Positions 7,216 to 9,578 of a stretch of 9,578 bases of DNA are shown here, piece after piece; within the stretch, counting starts at the first letter, position 1, and every line of letters starts with the position of its first letter. The notes under the pieces were generated by a model, which searched no databases, was not told where the DNA came from, and saw only the letters and a program-made list of their open reading frames with translations. The position numbers and the translations under genes were made by a program. This stretch comes from Bacillota bacterium (lineage in GTDB: Bacteria; Bacillota; Clostridia; Lachnospirales; Anaerotignaceae), in NCBI GenBank assembly GCA_019422105.1, contig JAHZDZ010000026.1:1-9578 (forward strand), given 5' to 3'.

Positions 7216-9345
7216 ATGGAAAAATTCGATTTGCAGGAAATTTATGGAGTAAATGTTTTCAATGATGCGGTTATGAAGGAACGCCTGCCAAAGGAAATTT
7301 ATGCGGGGCTGAAATACTCCATACAATCAGGAGAAACACTTCAGGCTGAAATTGCGGATATTGTGGCGAACGCAATGAAGGACTGGGCAATGGAGAGGGG
7401 GGCGACGCATTATACCCATTGGTTTCAGCCTATGACGGGAATTACTGCGGAGAAGCATGAAGCCTTTGTCACTCCGTCAGGCGAGGGAAGGGCCATTGCT
7501 GAATTTTCGGGCAAGGAGCTTATAAAGGGGGAGGCTGACGCTTCAAGCTTTCCGTCCGGCGGCTTGAGGGCCGTATTTGAGGCAAGGGGCTATACCTCCT
7601 GGGACTGCACCTCCCCGGCTTTTTTGAAGAGAGATGCGTCGGGGCTTATACTGTGCATTCCAACGGTATTTTGTTCCTACACCGGAGAGGTGCTGGACAA
7701 AAAGACGCCTCTGCTTCGCTCTACGGACGCTCTGAATAAGCATGCTCTGCGTATTTTGCGGCTTTTTGGCGATACAGAGACAAAAAAAATTGATACGTCA
7801 GTGGGCCCGGAGCAGGAATGTTTTTTGATTGACAAGGAAATGTATAAAAAAAGGAAGGACATCATTCTGACCGGCCGTACTCTTTTTGGTGCTGTGCCTC
7901 CCAAGGGGCAGGAGCTGGACGATCACTATTACGGCACCTTGAAGGAAAGAGTTTCCTGCTTTATGAGTGAGCTCAACAAGGAATTGTGGAAGCTTGGCAT
8001 ACCTGCCAAAACAAAGCACAACGAGGCGGCGCCATGCCAGCATGAGCTTGCGCCTGTTTTTGAAAATGCCAATCAAGCGACGGATCATAACCAGCTGATT
8101 ATGGAGTATATGAAGAGAATAGCGGGACATTATGACCTTTACTGTCTTCTCAACGAAAAACCCTTTGCCGGCATAAATGGATCGGGTAAGCACAATAACT
8201 GGTCAATTTCTACGGATACAGGCAAAAACCTCCTTGATCCCGGCAAAAAGCCTCATGAAAATAAGTTGTTTCTGCTTTTTCTTGTGGCGGTCATGAAGGC
8301 GGTTGACCTGCATGCGGATCTCATGCGTGTTTCCGCCGCCAATCCCGGAAATGATTACCGCCTTGGGGCCAGCGAGGCGCCGCCCGCCATCATTTCCATG
8401 TTCTTAGGCACGCAGCTTGATGATATTCTGGAGCAGATAGAGAGGGAGGATCTCTCCAACAGTATTCAGGGAGAGAATATGTCTATCGGAGTCAGAACGC
8501 TTCCCTCCTTTAAAAAGGATGTTGCGGACAGAAACAGAACCTCGCCCTTTGCGTTTACAGGTAACAAGTTTGAGTTCAGAATGCTGGGATCGTCAGACTC
8601 TATCGCCTGCACGAACTATATCCTCAATACCATTGTGGCTGACGTTCTCGACGAGTTTGCAGGAGAGCTTGAGGAGGCGGAGGACTTTGACCGCGCTGTC
8701 ATGGCGCTCATAAAAAAGACAGTGAAGGAACATAAGCGAATTGTATTCAATGGAAACGGCTACGGAAAGGAATGGGAGGAGGAGGCCAAAAGACGCGGAC
8801 TTCCCAATATCAAGTGTATGCTGGAGTCCATCCCCGCAATCAAGTCGGAAAAAGCTGTAAGGCTTTTTGAAAAGCATGGTGTGCTGACAAGGGTTGAGTG
8901 TGAGGCGCGGGCTGATATTCTCTATGAGGAGTATATCAATCAGATTCATATCGAGGCAAGGACAATGATTGATATGGCCTCCAAGCAGATATTGCCGGCG
9001 GTTATCGGTTTTACAAAGGAATTGGCAGTTACCGCGGAGGCTAACGCAAGATTGGGTATAGAGGCGGCGGTGGCGAAAAAGCTGTTGAAAAAGATAAATG
9101 AAAAGCTGAATGAAATGGATGAAGCTCTTGACAAGCTTTGCGGTGCAGTGGAGGAATCCTCCAAAATCATGGATAAAGCGGAGAAGGCAAAGGCATACAG
9201 GGAAAAGGTATTTTTTGCCATGGGTGATTTACGCCGCCCTGCAGATGATTTGGAAATGCTTGTGGACGAGAGGGTCTGGCCTTTCCCAACCTACGGCGAA
9301 CTGCTTTTTTATACAGACAGCTGGGGCTCTGTTTCGCGGCCATAA
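7216..9345 (+). CDS. glnN: Glutamine synthetase type III
   Basis: This enzyme makes L-glutamine from glutamate, ammonia and ATP in the cytoplasm, the entry point of ammonium assimilation. At 709 residues it fits the GSIII family (about 700-730), well above the 440-470 of GSI. GSIII-specific N-terminal sequence is visible: HWFQPMTGITAEKHEAF (68-84), FSGKELIKGEADASSFPSGG (97-116) and GYTSWDCTSPAF (125-136). The catalytic core has VGPEQE (196-201), KHNEAAPCQHELAPVFENAN (268-287), the ATP/glutamate-binding NGSGKHNNWS (321-330), NRTSPFAFTGNKFEFRMLGS (440-459) and a helical C-terminal part. WPFPTYGELLF (688-698) is close to the usual family end; the 11 residues after it form a short extension. No glnB, amtB or ANTAR-domain regulator gene is in the window, so it seems monocistronic, from the promoter at 6867 with a long leader. 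I see no clear terminator after it. Confidence 0.97.
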   Translation: MEKFDLQEIYGVNVFNDAVMKERLPKEIYAGLKYSIQSGETLQAEIADIVANAMKDWAMERGATHYTHWFQPMTGITAEKHEAFVTPSGEGRAIAEFSGKELIKGEADASSFPSGGLRAVFEARGYTSWDCTSPAFLKRDASGLILCIPTVFCSYTGEVLDKKTPLLRSTDALNKHALRILRLFGDTETKKIDTSVGPEQECFLIDKEMYKKRKDIILTGRTLFGAVPPKGQELDDHYYGTLKERVSCFMSELNKELWKLGIPAKTKHNEAAPCQHELAPVFENANQATDHNQLIMEYMKRIAGHYDLYCLLNEKPFAGINGSGKHNNWSISTDTGKNLLDPGKKPHENKLFLLFLVAVMKAVDLHADLMRVSAANPGNDYRLGASEAPPAIISMFLGTQLDDILEQIEREDLSNSIQGENMSIGVRTLPSFKKDVADRNRTSPFAFTGNKFEFRMLGSSDSIACTNYILNTIVADVLDEFAGELEEAEDFDRAVMALIKKTVKEHKRIVFNGNGYGKEWEEEAKRRGLPNIKCMLESIPAIKSEKAVRLFEKHGVLTRVECEARADILYEEYINQIHIEARTMIDMASKQILPAVIGFTKELAVTAEANARLGIEAAVAKKLLKKINEKLNEMDEALDKLCGAVEESSKIMDKAEKAKAYREKVFFAMGDLRRPADDLEMLVDERVWPFPTYGELLFYTDSWGSVSRP

Positions 9346-9446
9346 GCGCCTGTTAAACAGGAAGGGCGGCGTGAGGAGGATGATACGAAGGCCATACAGT
9401 CCTTTGCCAGGTTCTTTTCCGTCTGTTCCGAAATTGAAAAAACGGA
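9346..9446. other. Non-coding stretch after glnN
   Basis: No gene is supported. TCCG (9427-9430) and CGGA (9443-9446) could form a weak stem around an A-rich loop, followed by GCTTTTG, a poor candidate for the glnN terminator. A 60-codon frame from ATG 9380 is preceded by GAGGAGG touching the ATG and runs straight through the repeat pair, so it is not called. Confidence 0.4.
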
Positions 9447-9574
9447 GCTTTTGTGGTATCGTAACAGTAAACTCAGCGGAGAACCTCGAAACCTACGGTT
9501 TCAGCCTGCTTTTTCCGCTTTTATGGTATAATAACGATAAATTTCAGCGGAGATACTCATAAACCTGCGGTTTA
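9447..9574 (+). repeat. Two imperfect direct copies of a 56-58 base element with a conserved hairpin
   Basis: Copy 1 is 9447-9502 and copy 2 is 9517-9574, about 70 bases apart and roughly three quarters identical by eye. Shared blocks in order are GCTTTT-TGGTAT, TAAC-TAAA, CAGCGGAGA and AAACCT-CGGTTT. The copies end in hairpins: GAAACC-TAC-GGTTTC (9488-9502) and TAAACC-TGC-GGTTTA (9560-9574). The closing pair is G-C in one and T-A in the other, so pairing is kept although the bases differ. Copy 2 carries TATAAT (9527-9532), while copy 1 has TATCGT at the same place. The window ends just after copy 2, so more copies may follow. Confidence 0.75.
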
Positions 9575-9578
9575 TTCG

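Noticed and set aside
7014..7265. Plus-strand frame of 83 codons overlapping the start of glnN
   Set aside because: The product is unlike any known family, no ribosome binding site precedes it, and it overlaps the glnN start in another frame. A leader peptide is possible but unsupported.
9380..9562. Possible 60-codon gene after glnN with GAGGAGG before the ATG
   Set aside because: The Shine-Dalgarno touches the start codon, and the frame runs through a non-coding-looking repeat pair, which explains its second half.

Overview
The window looks like a chromosomal segment of an anaerobic Firmicute, most likely a Clostridia or Lachnospiraceae-type gut bacterium. The grounds are a type III glutamine synthetase (GlnN), an hsdR/hsdS pair of Firmicute type, a PucR-family regulator beside a YfcC-type transporter and an M20 amidohydrolase, strong GGAGG-type ribosome binding sites, and moderate GC. 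The taxonomic call is inference. No rRNA, tRNA, CRISPR array or insertion sequence was found.

Layout. (1) Bases 1-3885: the 3' end of a type I restriction-modification locus. The window opens inside a run of 13.5 ACAG tetranucleotides, which is read in frame into the second target-recognition domain of HsdS; a complete hsdR follows 21 bases later. The two other reading frames hit stop codons just after the repeat, which is the architecture of a phase-variable specificity subunit. HsdR ends at a good intrinsic terminator. (2) Bases 4039-6535: remains of a catabolic locus. A PucR-type regulator on the minus strand and a YfcC-family transporter on the plus strand are joined head to head in mid-gene near 4905-4910, each without its N-terminal part. 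This looks like a deletion that removed both 5' ends and the divergent promoter region. An intact M20 amidohydrolase follows the transporter remnant and ends at an intrinsic terminator. (3) Bases 6536-7215: about 680 non-coding bases with several hairpins, a second strong terminator-like hairpin, a near-consensus sigma-A promoter (TTGCCA-17-TATAAT) and a structured leader of about 310 bases. (4) Bases 7216-9345: glnN, complete. (5) Bases 9346-9578: non-coding, with two imperfect copies of a 56-58 base element. Each copy carries a small hairpin whose outermost pair differs between copies but stays paired.

How the genes work together. HsdR needs HsdS and an HsdM that is not in the window (probably upstream) to restrict DNA; the repeat in hsdS could switch or retune the whole system. 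The regulator, transporter and amidohydrolase were probably a unit for import and hydrolysis of an N-acylated amino acid or peptide-like compound, now broken. GlnN assimilates ammonium and stands alone under its own promoter, probably controlled through its long leader. The most interesting points are the phase-variable hsdS, the head-to-head deletion scar, the glnN leader and the terminal repeat pair. I see no clearly new multi-gene system here.
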